Assembly (NCBI GenBank): GCA_902826885.1
Contig: CADEGL010000001.1
Location: 98,906-162,905, forward strand
From: an uncultured Alphaproteobacteria bacterium
GTDB lineage: Bacteria; Pseudomonadota; Alphaproteobacteria; CADEGL01
Direction of reading: 5' to 3'
DNA length: 64,000 bases
A program made the translations under genes and the position numbers. Every line of letters starts with the position of its first letter. The stretch's first letter is position 1. The notes below the pieces were generated by a model. The model searched no databases. It was not told the DNA's origin and saw only the letters and a list, made by a program, of their open reading frames with translations. Below are positions 26,477 to 35,810 of the stretch, piece by piece.

Positions 26477-27562
26477 CTAGCCGTCCGGCTGCCCTCGATA
26501 GCTTTCGCGCTCGCTTGCCCACGTCACGAAGCGCCGTAATCCCTCTTGCAATTCGATCTTCGCATCATAACCCAAATCTTTTCTGGCCTTCGCGAGATCT
26601 GGGCAACGACGTTGCGGCTCACCAGCGGGATATGTGTTGGGATAAGGGATGAAACGGACCGTCGAGCCCGGCACCACGCGCCCATACATCTTGGCGAGGT
26701 CCGCCATGGAGATCTCGTTATTGCTATTGCCGATATTGTACGCGTCGCCGCGCTTTCCCTTGAGCAGCGCCTTGAGGAACCCCGAGATCGCGTCGCTGAT
26801 GTAGCAGAACGTGCGGGTCTGAATCCCGTCACCATGAACCGGAAGCGCGCGCCCATTGAGCGCTTCGTACGTGAACATCGGGATGACGCGCCGATCGTTG
26901 TGCTGCATGCCGGGACCGAACACGTTGAACGGCCGCACGATCGTGACCGGGACGCCATAACGCTGCTGGTACACGGTCGAAATGGTCTCACCCAGGCGCT
27001 TGGATTCGTCGTAGCAGGCACGCGGGCCAACGCTGGAGACGTAACCGTGATAAGTTTCGGGCGTAGGCACCGACTTCGGATCGGGGTCGCCGTATATTTC
27101 GCTGGAGCTGAAGTACAAAAATCCTTCAAGTCCCTTGTTCAGGCGCGCAAGCTCCAAAAGATTCTTCGTGCCCTGTACGGCACCTTCGATCGTCTCCAAC
27201 GGATACTTCATGTAGTAGACCGGGGAAGCGATGCCAGCCGCGTGGATCACGAAGTCCAGCTTTTCACGGACCGGCAGCGGATAAGTGATATCCGCCCAGA
27301 CGCTGACGATGCTGGGATCGTCGCGGCTATCCTCGGACAGCGCCACTTTGTCGCCGGTGATGAAGTTGTCGGCCGATAGCACCTTGCATGGTTCGGACAA
27401 AACCTCCTTGTTCAGGAAGCGGAAGACTGAAATGAAATGGCGCCCGAGAAAACCGGCGCCGCCCGCCAGAAGAACGGTCTTGCCCGAAAACCGATGCGCA
27501 TCGGCGCCAAGATTCCGAACCACGGCCCGGATGTCTTCCTGCATATGGTCGGCCGCGTTCAT
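26477..27562 (-). CDS. NAD-dependent epimerase/dehydratase, UDP-glucuronate decarboxylase-like
   Basis: A 361-residue extended SDR enzyme. It has VLLAGGAGFLGRHFISVF for NAD binding, VIHAAGIASPVYYMKYPLET, SSSEIYGDP, and the catalytic pair in ACYDESKRLGET (Tyr and Lys). The AGIASPVYYMKYP phrase resembles UDP-xylose synthases (Uxs), so decarboxylation of UDP-glucuronate or 4,6-type chemistry is likely. Closer assignment is not safe. The ATG at 27562 overlaps the upstream methyltransferase stop as ATGA. Confidence 0.82.
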   Translation of the reverse strand: MNAADHMQEDIRAVVRNLGADAHRFSGKTVLLAGGAGFLGRHFISVFRFLNKEVLSEPCKVLSADNFITGDKVALSEDSRDDPSIVSVWADITYPLPVREKLDFVIHAAGIASPVYYMKYPLETIEGAVQGTKNLLELARLNKGLEGFLYFSSSEIYGDPDPKSVPTPETYHGYVSSVGPRACYDESKRLGETISTVYQQRYGVPVTIVRPFNVFGPGMQHNDRRVIPMFTYEALNGRALPVHGDGIQTRTFCYISDAISGFLKALLKGKRGDAYNIGNSNNEISMADLAKMYGRVVPGSTVRFIPYPNTYPAGEPQRRCPDLAKARKDLGYDAKIELQEGLRRFVTWASERESYRGQPDG

Positions 27563-28740
27563 GTCAATTCCCTTGGCGGAATAGGTTGCAGATACCGATA
27601 TCGGCCGTTGGTCTTCTTTCGAATGTCGGCGAAGTACTCGTATGCGAAAACCACGAGGACATCCGGCTTATGGCTGTCCAAGTGCATCTTCGGCACGATC
27701 GGAATATGGGTTCCGGGCGTGAATCTGTTTTGCTTAAGCGGACTGTCGTCCACCGTGAAAGCAACTAGGGACGGGCCGATGTCGCCAAAGTTGCAAATCG
27801 TCGAAACGCGCGCGGGCGCGCCGTAGCCGGCCACCTTCAAGTTCGACTTCTTGTAGCTGGTTAACAGATCGCGAAACGCAGCAACCTGGACATCGACGCT
27901 CTCCTTGAACTCCCGGAGCCTAGCGATCGTGAGGCTCTGCTCCTCCTCAGCCAGCAGCGACGCCACGCGCACGGATGGAACGGCGTCGCCTTTACGCTGG
28001 ATCGTCACCTGCAGAGATCCGCCGTGCGGTTCGACATGCTCCGCGTCGACGATTGCCATATCATGCGCGTCGAACAGATGTTTCAGCGACGTAAGCGAGT
28101 AGTAGAAGATTCGGTCCAGGTAAAACCGTTCGAATTGCGTATGCCGGAGGATGTTGCCGATATACTCGACTTCGATGATGAACTTGCCCTTGGCGTCGAG
28201 AAGCGCGCGCACCGTATCGATGAAATCGTGTGGATTCTCAAGATGCGTGAAGACGCTGCTGGCGACGATGACGTCGGGCTTGCCGTGTTGCTTCTCCACC
28301 TCGGCGGCGGAGGCCGCGTCGAAGAACGCGCAGACGGTGGTCAACCCCCGATCGTTGGCGATCTTGGAAACGTTGAGCGACGGCTCGATGCCGACGCACT
28401 TCACGCCGCGCGCCTTCAGCGGTTTGAGCAGGATGCCGTCGTTCGAGCCGACATCGACGACGAAGCGCGCCCCGGCCAGCTTCTCGGCCAACCCCTCGAA
28501 GTGCCGGACCAGGCCGGCATTGACCGAGGAGAGATAGTAATAGTCCTCGAACATCAGCTCGCGAGACACGATGGTCGTCAACTGCACGTTCTTGCAGTTG
28601 GGACAGAAGAACATCGCCAACGGGAAAAACCGCTCGGCTTGGAACTGCGCTTCGGTGGGGTACTTGTTGGCGAGAGGCTGCTTCCCCAAGTCGAGGAATT
28701 CGACGAGATCAGCGCCGCGGCACAATTGGCATCTTATCAT
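27559..28740 (-). CDS. NDP-sugar C-methyltransferase-type SAM methyltransferase
   Basis: A 393-residue methyltransferase starting MIRCQLCRGADLVEFLDLGK with an N-terminal zinc-finger-like pair of CxxC motifs (CQLC, then CPNC). The SAM-binding region is VVDVGSNDGILLKPLKARGV, and the C-terminal domain contains GYGAPARVSTICNFGD. This three-part arrangement is that of the TylC3/CloU-type sugar C-methyltransferases (Methyltransf_13, _11/12, _14), which methylate keto sugars. A longer frame from 28854 adds 38 residues without similarity; the ATG at 28740 begins right at the Cys motif. First gene of the reverse operon. Confidence 0.87.
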   Translation of the reverse strand: MIRCQLCRGADLVEFLDLGKQPLANKYPTEAQFQAERFFPLAMFFCPNCKNVQLTTIVSRELMFEDYYYLSSVNAGLVRHFEGLAEKLAGARFVVDVGSNDGILLKPLKARGVKCVGIEPSLNVSKIANDRGLTTVCAFFDAASAAEVEKQHGKPDVIVASSVFTHLENPHDFIDTVRALLDAKGKFIIEVEYIGNILRHTQFERFYLDRIFYYSLTSLKHLFDAHDMAIVDAEHVEPHGGSLQVTIQRKGDAVPSVRVASLLAEEEQSLTIARLREFKESVDVQVAAFRDLLTSYKKSNLKVAGYGAPARVSTICNFGDIGPSLVAFTVDDSPLKQNRFTPGTHIPIVPKMHLDSHKPDVLVVFAYEYFADIRKKTNGRYRYLQPIPPRELT

Positions 28741-28937
28741 ATACGGCAATTTTCTGGATGTGATCGCGCGGCCGATTAGTACTATGAAAGGTCTTCGAGT
28801 TTCAACGGCGGCTGAGGGCGAGATAGAAGAATGACGCCTCACAGCCGCGTGCAATAGCGGCGCTTGAGACGCCGCCGAAAACCTGATTTAAGTGACGAGC
28901 GATCCTCGGGGGATCGACAGGATCAAGCCGGTACGAC

Positions 28938-29939
28938 ATGGGGTCTTCGCAAGACGATCGGCCAACGCAAGTCGACATGTGCGTCTTGCTGCCCGTCTAC
29001 AATGATTGGGCTTGTTTCCCTAGACTGTTGGCCGAGATCGACCGGGCGCTGATCGACAGCCGACGCACCGCGATCGTGGTCGTCATGAACGACGGCGGTG
29101 CTTCAAGCCCGGCGGATGCCGACTTTTTCACCAGAAAATATGAACGTATCAGCGAATTTCGAGTGGTCGAGTTGGTTCGAAATCTCGGGAATCAGAATGC
29201 GTTGGCCGTTGGCCTGAGCTTCGTTCGCGACGAAGTTCCCTGCGAGACAGTGGTCGTCATGGACTCCGATGGGCAGGATATTCCGGGCGATCTCGCGAAA
29301 CTTCTCGCGGCGCACGACGGTCATCCGTCTTCCCTGATCGTCGCCGAGCGGAGCGGCCGGTCGGAAGGCCTAGTCTTCAAGCAATGCTATAGACTGTATC
29401 GCGCGATGTTCAGGGTGCTCGTCGGCCAGCACATGACCTTCGGAAACTACTCCGTGATACCGCGACGCCATTTGCCACGTCTGTGCGCGATGGCCGAACT
29501 GCCGGTCAATCTTGCCGCGACGTTCATGAAATCGCGCCTTCCCATTGAGCGCGTACCGTGTTTCCGCGGCGCTCGTTATGACGGTCGCACGTCCCAGAAT
29601 ATCGTCAGCCTGATCATCCATGGTGTGAACGGCATCTTGGTCTTCAGCGAAATCGCGCTCGTCCGAGTCACGTTGTTGTCGGCGGCACTCATCCTTTGCG
29701 GTTTGGTTGGCATCGCGGCGGTTACAGCGATCCGTCTTTTCACGAACTATGCGGTTGCAGGATGGGCGACCTATGTCATCGGAATTCTCGCGCTATTGAT
29801 TGGTCAGGCCGTGCTATTCGCCCTTCTGGCGACTCTTGCCCGCGGCAGAAATCCGATCTCGCTTATCGTGGAGCCCGAGCGTTATAGGTTTGCGATTTCA
29901 TCGGTGACTTCCATCGATTGTGCCAGAGCACACCGATAG
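28938..29939 (+). CDS. Membrane-bound family 2 glycosyltransferase (polyprenyl-phosphate sugar transferase type)
   Basis: A 333-residue GT2 with CVLLPVYNDWACFPRLLAEI, VVMNDGGASSP, VVVMDSDGQDIPGDLAK (DxD-like) and two strong C-terminal membrane segments (about 240-265 and 277-305). This layout fits the dolichol/undecaprenyl-phosphate glycosyltransferase group (ArnC/DPM1 type), which loads a sugar onto a lipid carrier. Transfer to undecaprenyl phosphate is inferred from family. It is followed closely by a methyltransferase gene. Confidence 0.8.
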   Translation: MGSSQDDRPTQVDMCVLLPVYNDWACFPRLLAEIDRALIDSRRTAIVVVMNDGGASSPADADFFTRKYERISEFRVVELVRNLGNQNALAVGLSFVRDEVPCETVVVMDSDGQDIPGDLAKLLAAHDGHPSSLIVAERSGRSEGLVFKQCYRLYRAMFRVLVGQHMTFGNYSVIPRRHLPRLCAMAELPVNLAATFMKSRLPIERVPCFRGARYDGRTSQNIVSLIIHGVNGILVFSEIALVRVTLLSAALILCGLVGIAAVTAIRLFTNYAVAGWATYVIGILALLIGQAVLFALLATLARGRNPISLIVEPERYRFAISSVTSIDCARAHR

Positions 29940-29958
29940 ATAACGGCCGAGAGTCACC

Positions 29959-30672
29959 TTGCCGTACGCAACAGCAAATCTTACAGCCGAACTTGAGCTC
30001 TTCGACAACGCCAAAAATTGGAAATCCTACTGGGCGAGCATCATTCGACCATACGTACGCGGGCGCGTACTGGAGGTCGGCGCCGGCAGCGGCGGATCGA
30101 CCCCGTTTCTCGCCGCCGCCGCTGCCGAATGGATTTGCTTGGAGCCGGACCCGACGCTGGCGGCCCGGCTGCACCAAAAGCTCGATTCCGGTTCACTGCC
30201 GCCGCATTGCCGCCTGGAGACCTCCACGCTGCAGAACTTACCGGTCGACGAGCGCTTCGATGCTATTCTGTATTTGGATGTGCTCGAGCATCTGCCCGAT
30301 CATCGCGGTGAAGCAGCGCTAGCTGCCCAACACTTGGCGCCTGGTGGGGCGTTGATCGTGTTGTCCCCCGCGCATCAATTCCTCTTCAGCCCGTTCGACA
30401 AAGCCGTGGGGCACCATCGACGTTACAGCCGCAGCAGCCTGCGGGCGGCCATTCCCGACTCCCTCAGCTTGGTAAAGCTGGTCTACTTGGATAGTGTCGG
30501 CATATTGCTATCGCTCGCTAATCGCCTGATCTTACGGAGCGCAGCACCCTCCGAAGCTTCGTTGCGGATTTGGGACGGCTGGGTTGTCCCCGTATCTCAA
30601 CGCCTGGACCCGCTCTTTGGATACTCTATTGGCAAGTCCGTGCTTGGAATCTGGCGAAAGCCTACAGCGTGA
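29959..30672 (+). CDS. Class I SAM-dependent methyltransferase
   Basis: A 237-residue methyltransferase with a SAM-binding motif VLEVGAGSGGSTPFLAAAA, a D/E-type second motif WICLEPDPTLAARL and the FDAILYLDVLEHLPDH motif. The start appears to be TTG at 29959 with a GAGAG site upstream; no ATG lies nearby in frame. It lies 19 bases after the GT2 gene, on the same strand, so the two are likely co-transcribed. The C-terminal hydrophobic stretch (LVYLDSVGILLSLANRLIL) suggests association with the lipid-linked substrate. Substrate unknown. Confidence 0.82.
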   Translation: MPYATANLTAELELFDNAKNWKSYWASIIRPYVRGRVLEVGAGSGGSTPFLAAAAAEWICLEPDPTLAARLHQKLDSGSLPPHCRLETSTLQNLPVDERFDAILYLDVLEHLPDHRGEAALAAQHLAPGGALIVLSPAHQFLFSPFDKAVGHHRRYSRSSLRAAIPDSLSLVKLVYLDSVGILLSLANRLILRSAAPSEASLRIWDGWVVPVSQRLDPLFGYSIGKSVLGIWRKPTA

Positions 30673-30723
30673 AGCCAGTCGATTCACCCGGCGCACCAAA
30701 GCGACCGAGCCACTCTGGTAGAA

Positions 30724-33408
30724 CTAGACCCGGACGCCATCCGCCTGCCCGCCGGCCGGACGCCGCAGGCGTCGGTAAGCATACGTCGCGGCAAATCCGA
30801 TCAGCATCACCAAAAACGTGGCCGCACTGACCGCCACTCCAATCCAGACGCTATAAGGACGAAGAGTAACCATCACTTCTGATTTTCCGGCTGGGACCTG
30901 TACCGCCGCAAATATTCCATTCGCTCGAATAAGAGGTGCTGGCTGCCCATTAACGGTCACCTTCCACCATGGGTCGAACTTGGTTCCGATAAGCACAAGT
31001 GCCGAAGTGTCGGCCTCGACCTCTAGTTGAGTCCAACTGCCGGCTTCACCATCCGCCTTAACGATCTTTCCGCTCTGCCGAAATGTCTTCACACCACTTT
31101 CCGCCGTGATCCGCGCCTCAAATTCTGGGGCAAGCATGGCAAGAGCCTGCTCAGGGATAGCGGCTGTAGGAATCCACGGCTGATCAGGGCTTTCTAGCGC
31201 GCGGAGCGCGTCGCTTGCGCGATCCCCGAAAACAATACGGTCGGGCACATCGAACGCTGGCCGCGCGCCCAGATATTCGTAGAGACGATATGTGCTATCG
31301 GAGTAGATGAGTCTGCTCGACGCCAAAAACCGCTGCTCCCAACGATCAGCTGCGAAATCTTGGCGTCCGTTAAGCTTATCAATGACATCCGGCTGATGAC
31401 GTAGAACCCATCGGATACTGAACGCGTCCATAATATAGGGATGAAGTGTCGCCCGTTCTCCCATCGCCCGCCAAAACGGTTGGCCATAGTGCGGAATCAT
31501 CATGTCCGTATATTCGTTCGCTTGGGGCACGACATTTTGATATCCGGTTGTAACAGGGATTCGTTCACCGGCGAGAGCATTTGGCAATGTTCGGAAGCGG
31601 TTCTCTTCTGGACTGGCGCCTGTTATGCGCCACGTTTGCTCGGCTCCCGTTCTTTGCTCCTGGAAGTAAATATCGACATGCATCCGATACTTAACTGGGC
31701 CATGGGATACCTGCGCACCTGCCGCAATTAGAGCGTCCTCGACAGGATGCCGAACGCTCAACGAAGCCACCCTCCCTCCGCCCTCTGCTTTTTCGCGATC
31801 GATCACCTTGGCATACATCGCCCGAATTCCGGTGCTCTCGGAGTATGAATAAGCTTGGGCCAGTGCGAGAAGGCAAAGTAATGCGGTCAAGACTGCAGGG
31901 GTGACATATCCGCGTTCGGTGGCTCGACTTCGCAGACGAATAAAAGCCATAGCGGCGATCAACGACGACGAGATCGCCCAAATAAATGGCTGGCCGAACT
32001 CTTTCGTCAACGCTGCTGAATAGCTTCTGTAGAAGTTCCCTGCGGCGGATGGATCATAAGCAAGGTTGAATGCCGCCCTGGCGAAAGAGAAAGCATATTC
32101 GACGATAGCTTCCGGAAATTTGAAAAGCAGAATCGAGAAAAACAATATTGAAAACGCCAAACACCAAAGCGTGAATGCACCAGCAATTTTTCGATCATGA
32201 TTGATCCGATATAGCGCATAGCCAGCGATGATCGGGGTAACGATTTCCAGCAGCGCCGTCTGGCGTCCATAGGGCACCTCGGCCCCCAGGTTAATGAAAT
32301 AAAGCGCCATCACCCCAAACGACGTCACGACCGAAACAACGAGCAGGATGTACATGGCCCGAAAAAATCGAGGCGTACTCGAAAGAAATAGTCCGAACAC
32401 AGCGAGCATCGCGATCGGCAGGCCTTGGTAAACGCTAAACGATTCCAGCTCGCTCCAATTGCTTTCCCGAAGTGGCCACCAAGGAGCCGCGTGATCTTCG
32501 ATGCCGGGAACGAATAGGCGAATAAGATAAAAATCGGGGACGAGCTGTCGCATTATGTTTAGCTTGTCCGCGACTCGCGCCGCCGAAGAGCCCTCGGCGA
32601 TGTATAAATTATCGACGAGCGGGATGAGAAAGTGAGCGCTTGCTAGTGTCGCCACGATGCCGGAAGCCGCCAGCAGCGCTGTAACACGGGCTTTTTTGGG
32701 CCAAGGCGCCCAGAACAGGGCAAAAAACAAGGCCAACCAAATCACATACACGGAAAATTGAAGAAAGCCGTACGCAAATTGAACGTAAAGAAGGAAAAAT
32801 AACGCGGCAAAGATACAGCCTGACGGAGAATTTTGCGCCCGAACCAGGAAATATAAGATCCAGGGCAGTATGGAAAAATGCAAAGACATAGTGGGAAAAA
32901 CGAGAAACACGGCATATCCAAGCGAGAACGAGTAGGCCACCGCCAAGATCGCGCGCGTGTAACTCGGTATCTTGATGCCCAAGGCACCGAGCAAAAAGAA
33001 AATACCGAAATAGCCTACCAGTGGTTCCAGGATATAGGCCGGATTGAGAGGTCCATAGATCGCACTGGACCCGAAGAGAAAACCGACAAGCAATTGGATG
33101 GGGTTGGGCTGAAAAGTCGCATTTCCTAACAAGCGCTCGCCGGCGAAAAGAAATGGGTGATAGTAGAAAATCTCACCCTGTTTCATACCGTCGATGAAGT
33201 AGGTGAACAGCGGATAATAAGCATCCAGGCTATCCCCGTTGAGCAACATATACGGAAATTTCGCCGCCAGAAGCGGCATGCCGGACAAGAGAATAAAAAT
33301 AGCTCCAAGAACGGCTGGCCCGAACTTCGCCATGGCGCCCAGAATCAACTGAGGGTTATCCGCCAGCCGCTTAAGAACGCGCGGCGAATTCGTGTTAATC
33401 ATGGCCAT
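30724..33408 (-). CDS. YfhO-like large membrane protein
   Basis: An 894-residue polytopic membrane protein with about 13 hydrophobic segments, and a C-terminal periplasmic domain ending in a last membrane helix. The C-terminal region reads KVTVNGQPAPLIRANGIFAA then VPAGKSEVMVTLRPYS, the YfhO-family hallmark. YfhO proteins have a GT-C-like topology and are implicated in glycosylation of lipids or envelope polymers. The gene is noticeably richer in A+T than its neighbours, with many A/T-ending codons, which could reflect transfer or relaxed codon use. It converges with the methyltransferase gene. Confidence 0.8.
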   Translation of the reverse strand: MAMINTNSPRVLKRLADNPQLILGAMAKFGPAVLGAIFILLSGMPLLAAKFPYMLLNGDSLDAYYPLFTYFIDGMKQGEIFYYHPFLFAGERLLGNATFQPNPIQLLVGFLFGSSAIYGPLNPAYILEPLVGYFGIFFLLGALGIKIPSYTRAILAVAYSFSLGYAVFLVFPTMSLHFSILPWILYFLVRAQNSPSGCIFAALFFLLYVQFAYGFLQFSVYVIWLALFFALFWAPWPKKARVTALLAASGIVATLASAHFLIPLVDNLYIAEGSSAARVADKLNIMRQLVPDFYLIRLFVPGIEDHAAPWWPLRESNWSELESFSVYQGLPIAMLAVFGLFLSSTPRFFRAMYILLVVSVVTSFGVMALYFINLGAEVPYGRQTALLEIVTPIIAGYALYRINHDRKIAGAFTLWCLAFSILFFSILLFKFPEAIVEYAFSFARAAFNLAYDPSAAGNFYRSYSAALTKEFGQPFIWAISSSLIAAMAFIRLRSRATERGYVTPAVLTALLCLLALAQAYSYSESTGIRAMYAKVIDREKAEGGGRVASLSVRHPVEDALIAAGAQVSHGPVKYRMHVDIYFQEQRTGAEQTWRITGASPEENRFRTLPNALAGERIPVTTGYQNVVPQANEYTDMMIPHYGQPFWRAMGERATLHPYIMDAFSIRWVLRHQPDVIDKLNGRQDFAADRWEQRFLASSRLIYSDSTYRLYEYLGARPAFDVPDRIVFGDRASDALRALESPDQPWIPTAAIPEQALAMLAPEFEARITAESGVKTFRQSGKIVKADGEAGSWTQLEVEADTSALVLIGTKFDPWWKVTVNGQPAPLIRANGIFAAVQVPAGKSEVMVTLRPYSVWIGVAVSAATFLVMLIGFAATYAYRRLRRPAGGQADGVRV

Positions 33409-33596
33409 GTCCGTGGAAGTTTTTGATTTCCTGGCAGAGCTTTGCCAGCTTAAGTGCCCGCAGATCAGCTATCCAATATAGCGTAGTCAAACGCATAGTT
33501 CGCAAGCTTGGTGCGGTTCGCACTTTATTTCTTCCCAAAAAGTCACGTTCGTTTGAGAACTGCACGTCGTGCATTACCGATCGGGATGAAAACGTC
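33409..33596. promoter_or_regulatory. Divergent region between YfhO-like and GT4 genes
   Basis: 188 bases, A+T-rich on the left. An open frame from 33423 continues into the GT4 gene but shows no family similarity before residue 59, so I treat it as leader. I see no clear motif. Confidence 0.3.
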
Positions 33597-34787
33597 ATGC
33601 AACGGGTGCGGCATAAATTAGCCATAGGACTGCGGCGATTGTCCGCGCCGGGCCGCGCGAAGGCTCCGCTTCGCATCGGACGGCCATGGGTCACAGGGTT
33701 TCTGCGTAGCCCGAGCGGTATTGGAGCGGCAGGCCGGCTGACGTGGACGGCATTGTCCGACCGAGGCCTCGCTCCGGCGGCGGTCGATCTGTCCGCGCGC
33801 TTCCAACCCGAGGACATGATCTCCCCCTTGCCGGCGGAGCCGCCGCGTCAAACGGATGAGGGTCCGATCCTTTTCCATGCCAATCCGCCGGAATTCTGGG
33901 TGGCATTGACGAAGATTCGACGGCGCCATTTGGCGGGCCGAATGCGCATCGGCGCCTGGGTGTGGGAGCTGCAAGAACTGCCGCGCGCCTGGCGTTCCGC
34001 CGCCAACCTCGTCGACGAGATTTGGGTTCCCAGCCGATACTGCGCGGAGGTTTTTACGGGTTTGGGCCGGCCCGTTCGCGTCGTGCCTCACCCCGCCGCG
34101 GCGGGCTTTTTCGCCGCGCCGCGCGATCGCACCGCCTTCGGTCTGCCGGAAGAAAAGGTTATTTTCCTGGCTGTCTGCGATCTTCGGTCCAGCTTGGCGC
34201 GGAAAAACCCCTTGGGTGCGATTCAAGCCTATGCGTCCGCGTTCGACCAGACGAGCGCCGACCGCCCTGTTCTCGTGCTGAAGGTCGGCGGATACGCCGG
34301 TCACGAACATCTACTTGACAAGATCGGCGTGGCGGCTGGACGCGCGGGCGTGCGCCTCGTCACCGATGCACTTTCGCAAGAAGGCATGGATGCCCTGATC
34401 GCGGCCTCCGACGCCTTTGTCTCGCTCCATCGCGCGGAAGGATTCGGCCTGGTCGTCGCGCAGGCGATGCTGGCGGGCAAGCCCACGATCGTGACCGATT
34501 GGTCCGGCACGCGGGATTTCACCGACGACACGACCGCTTGCCTCGTGCCCGCCAAGGAGGTGCCTGTCGCGGACCCGCAAGGCATCTATCCGCCGACCGG
34601 GATCTGGGCCGAACCGGACATGGAGACGGCGATCGCCTGGATGCGCCGATTGACCAACGAGCCCAGCCTGCGCCAGGAAATGGGCGCGCGGGCCACCATG
34701 AAAGCTCGCTCGATCCTCTCGGTCGATGCCTGGTGGCGCAATGTGGGAGCAGATTTCCGAAACGCTTGTGGTGTTGCGGACGAATAA
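33597..34787 (+). CDS. Family 4 glycosyltransferase
   Basis: A 396-residue retaining glycosyltransferase of the GT-B fold. It shows GAWVWELQELPRAWRSA, DEIWVPSRYCAEVFTGL and VVPHPAAAGF in the acceptor half, and RAEGFGLVVAQAMLAGKPTI in the donor half. In that last motif the second Glu of the usual E-x7-E pair is Gln. The start at ATG 33597 is chosen because the region before it is not conserved. It converges with the epimerase gene at 34800. Sugar donor unknown. Confidence 0.84.
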   Translation: MQRVRHKLAIGLRRLSAPGRAKAPLRIGRPWVTGFLRSPSGIGAAGRLTWTALSDRGLAPAAVDLSARFQPEDMISPLPAEPPRQTDEGPILFHANPPEFWVALTKIRRRHLAGRMRIGAWVWELQELPRAWRSAANLVDEIWVPSRYCAEVFTGLGRPVRVVPHPAAAGFFAAPRDRTAFGLPEEKVIFLAVCDLRSSLARKNPLGAIQAYASAFDQTSADRPVLVLKVGGYAGHEHLLDKIGVAAGRAGVRLVTDALSQEGMDALIAASDAFVSLHRAEGFGLVVAQAMLAGKPTIVTDWSGTRDFTDDTTACLVPAKEVPVADPQGIYPPTGIWAEPDMETAIAWMRRLTNEPSLRQEMGARATMKARSILSVDAWWRNVGADFRNACGVADE

Positions 34788-34799
34788 CGCCGCAGCCGG

Positions 34800-35810
34800 T
34801 CAGGCCGTTCGTGCCGGATTGGTGAGATAGCGGAACCACGTCTCCGTCGCCTCGGCAATCGACGCCTGGTCCCAAAGCGGCGCATTGCGCCAGTAGTCGA
34901 TGTTCTCCACTACCGAGGCGACCCCCTCCTCGAAACTCACCTGCGGCGCCCATCCGAGCAGGCGCTTCGCCTTGCCGATATCGGCCCAGGTGCAATCGGG
35001 CTCGCCAGGGCGCTTTGGCACGCTGACGGTTTCGCCACCCAACAGATCGACCAGCCGATTGACCGATTGGGGGTTTCCGGCTCCAACGTTGAATGCCTCA
35101 CCCACCACCGGCGCTTCCGCTGCCGCCAGGAAGCCTCGCGCCACGTCGGTGACGTAGATGAAGTCCCGAGTCTGCGTTCCGTCGCCCACCACGGTGAACG
35201 GCTTGCCGGCCAGCTTCTGCCGCAGAAACACACCGAAGACCGCGCCATAGGCCCCGGAGGTGCGAGAGCGCGGGCCATAGGCGTTGAACAACCGAATCGC
35301 GTTGACCGGCAGGCCATAGACCTGATGCCAATGCATCACGGCCATTTCGCCGAGATACTTCGACAAAGCGTAAGGATATTGGGGTTGGATCGGATGGGTC
35401 TCGGCGGTCGGCGTTTCGGCCAAGCCGTAGCACGACGACGACGCGGCATAGACAGTCTTCGCCACCTTGGCCGCGCGCGCCGCCTCCAGGACCTTGACCG
35501 TGCCCTGGATATTCACGTCCATGTACTCGGCGGGCTTTTCAATCGACGGGACGATGTCTCCGATGCCGGCGAAATGGAAAACGTAAGTGGCGCCTTCGAA
35601 CAGGGAATCGTCCGCCGATAGCGAACGGATATCCCGCTCGTCGAGGACGACACCCGCATCGCGGGCGTGATGCGCCAGATTCTCGGCCCGGCCGCCGACC
35701 AGATTGTCGATCACACGCACGCCAAAGCCGCGCGTCAGCAGAAGGTCCACCATGTGGCTGCCGACGAAGCCCGCCCCGCCGGTCACGACCGCGATCTTCT
35801 TCGCCGTCAA
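34800..35810 (-). CDS. NAD-dependent epimerase/dehydratase (UDP-glucose 4-epimerase-like)
   Basis: A 336-residue SDR with VVTGGAGFVGSHMVDLLL, FHFAGIGDIVPSIEKP, AASSSCYGLAE and the catalytic YALSKYLGE (Tyr and Lys). FDxxD-type features and DFIYVTDVARGF are those of NDP-sugar epimerases of the GalE/WbpP type. The start is TTG at 35810, overlapping the upstream stop as TTGA. Together with the next epimerase it forms a reverse pair. The substrate is not resolved. Confidence 0.85.
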   Translation of the reverse strand: MTAKKIAVVTGGAGFVGSHMVDLLLTRGFGVRVIDNLVGGRAENLAHHARDAGVVLDERDIRSLSADDSLFEGATYVFHFAGIGDIVPSIEKPAEYMDVNIQGTVKVLEAARAAKVAKTVYAASSSCYGLAETPTAETHPIQPQYPYALSKYLGEMAVMHWHQVYGLPVNAIRLFNAYGPRSRTSGAYGAVFGVFLRQKLAGKPFTVVGDGTQTRDFIYVTDVARGFLAAAEAPVVGEAFNVGAGNPQSVNRLVDLLGGETVSVPKRPGEPDCTWADIGKAKRLLGWAPQVSFEEGVASVVENIDYWRNAPLWDQASIAEATETWFRYLTNPARTA

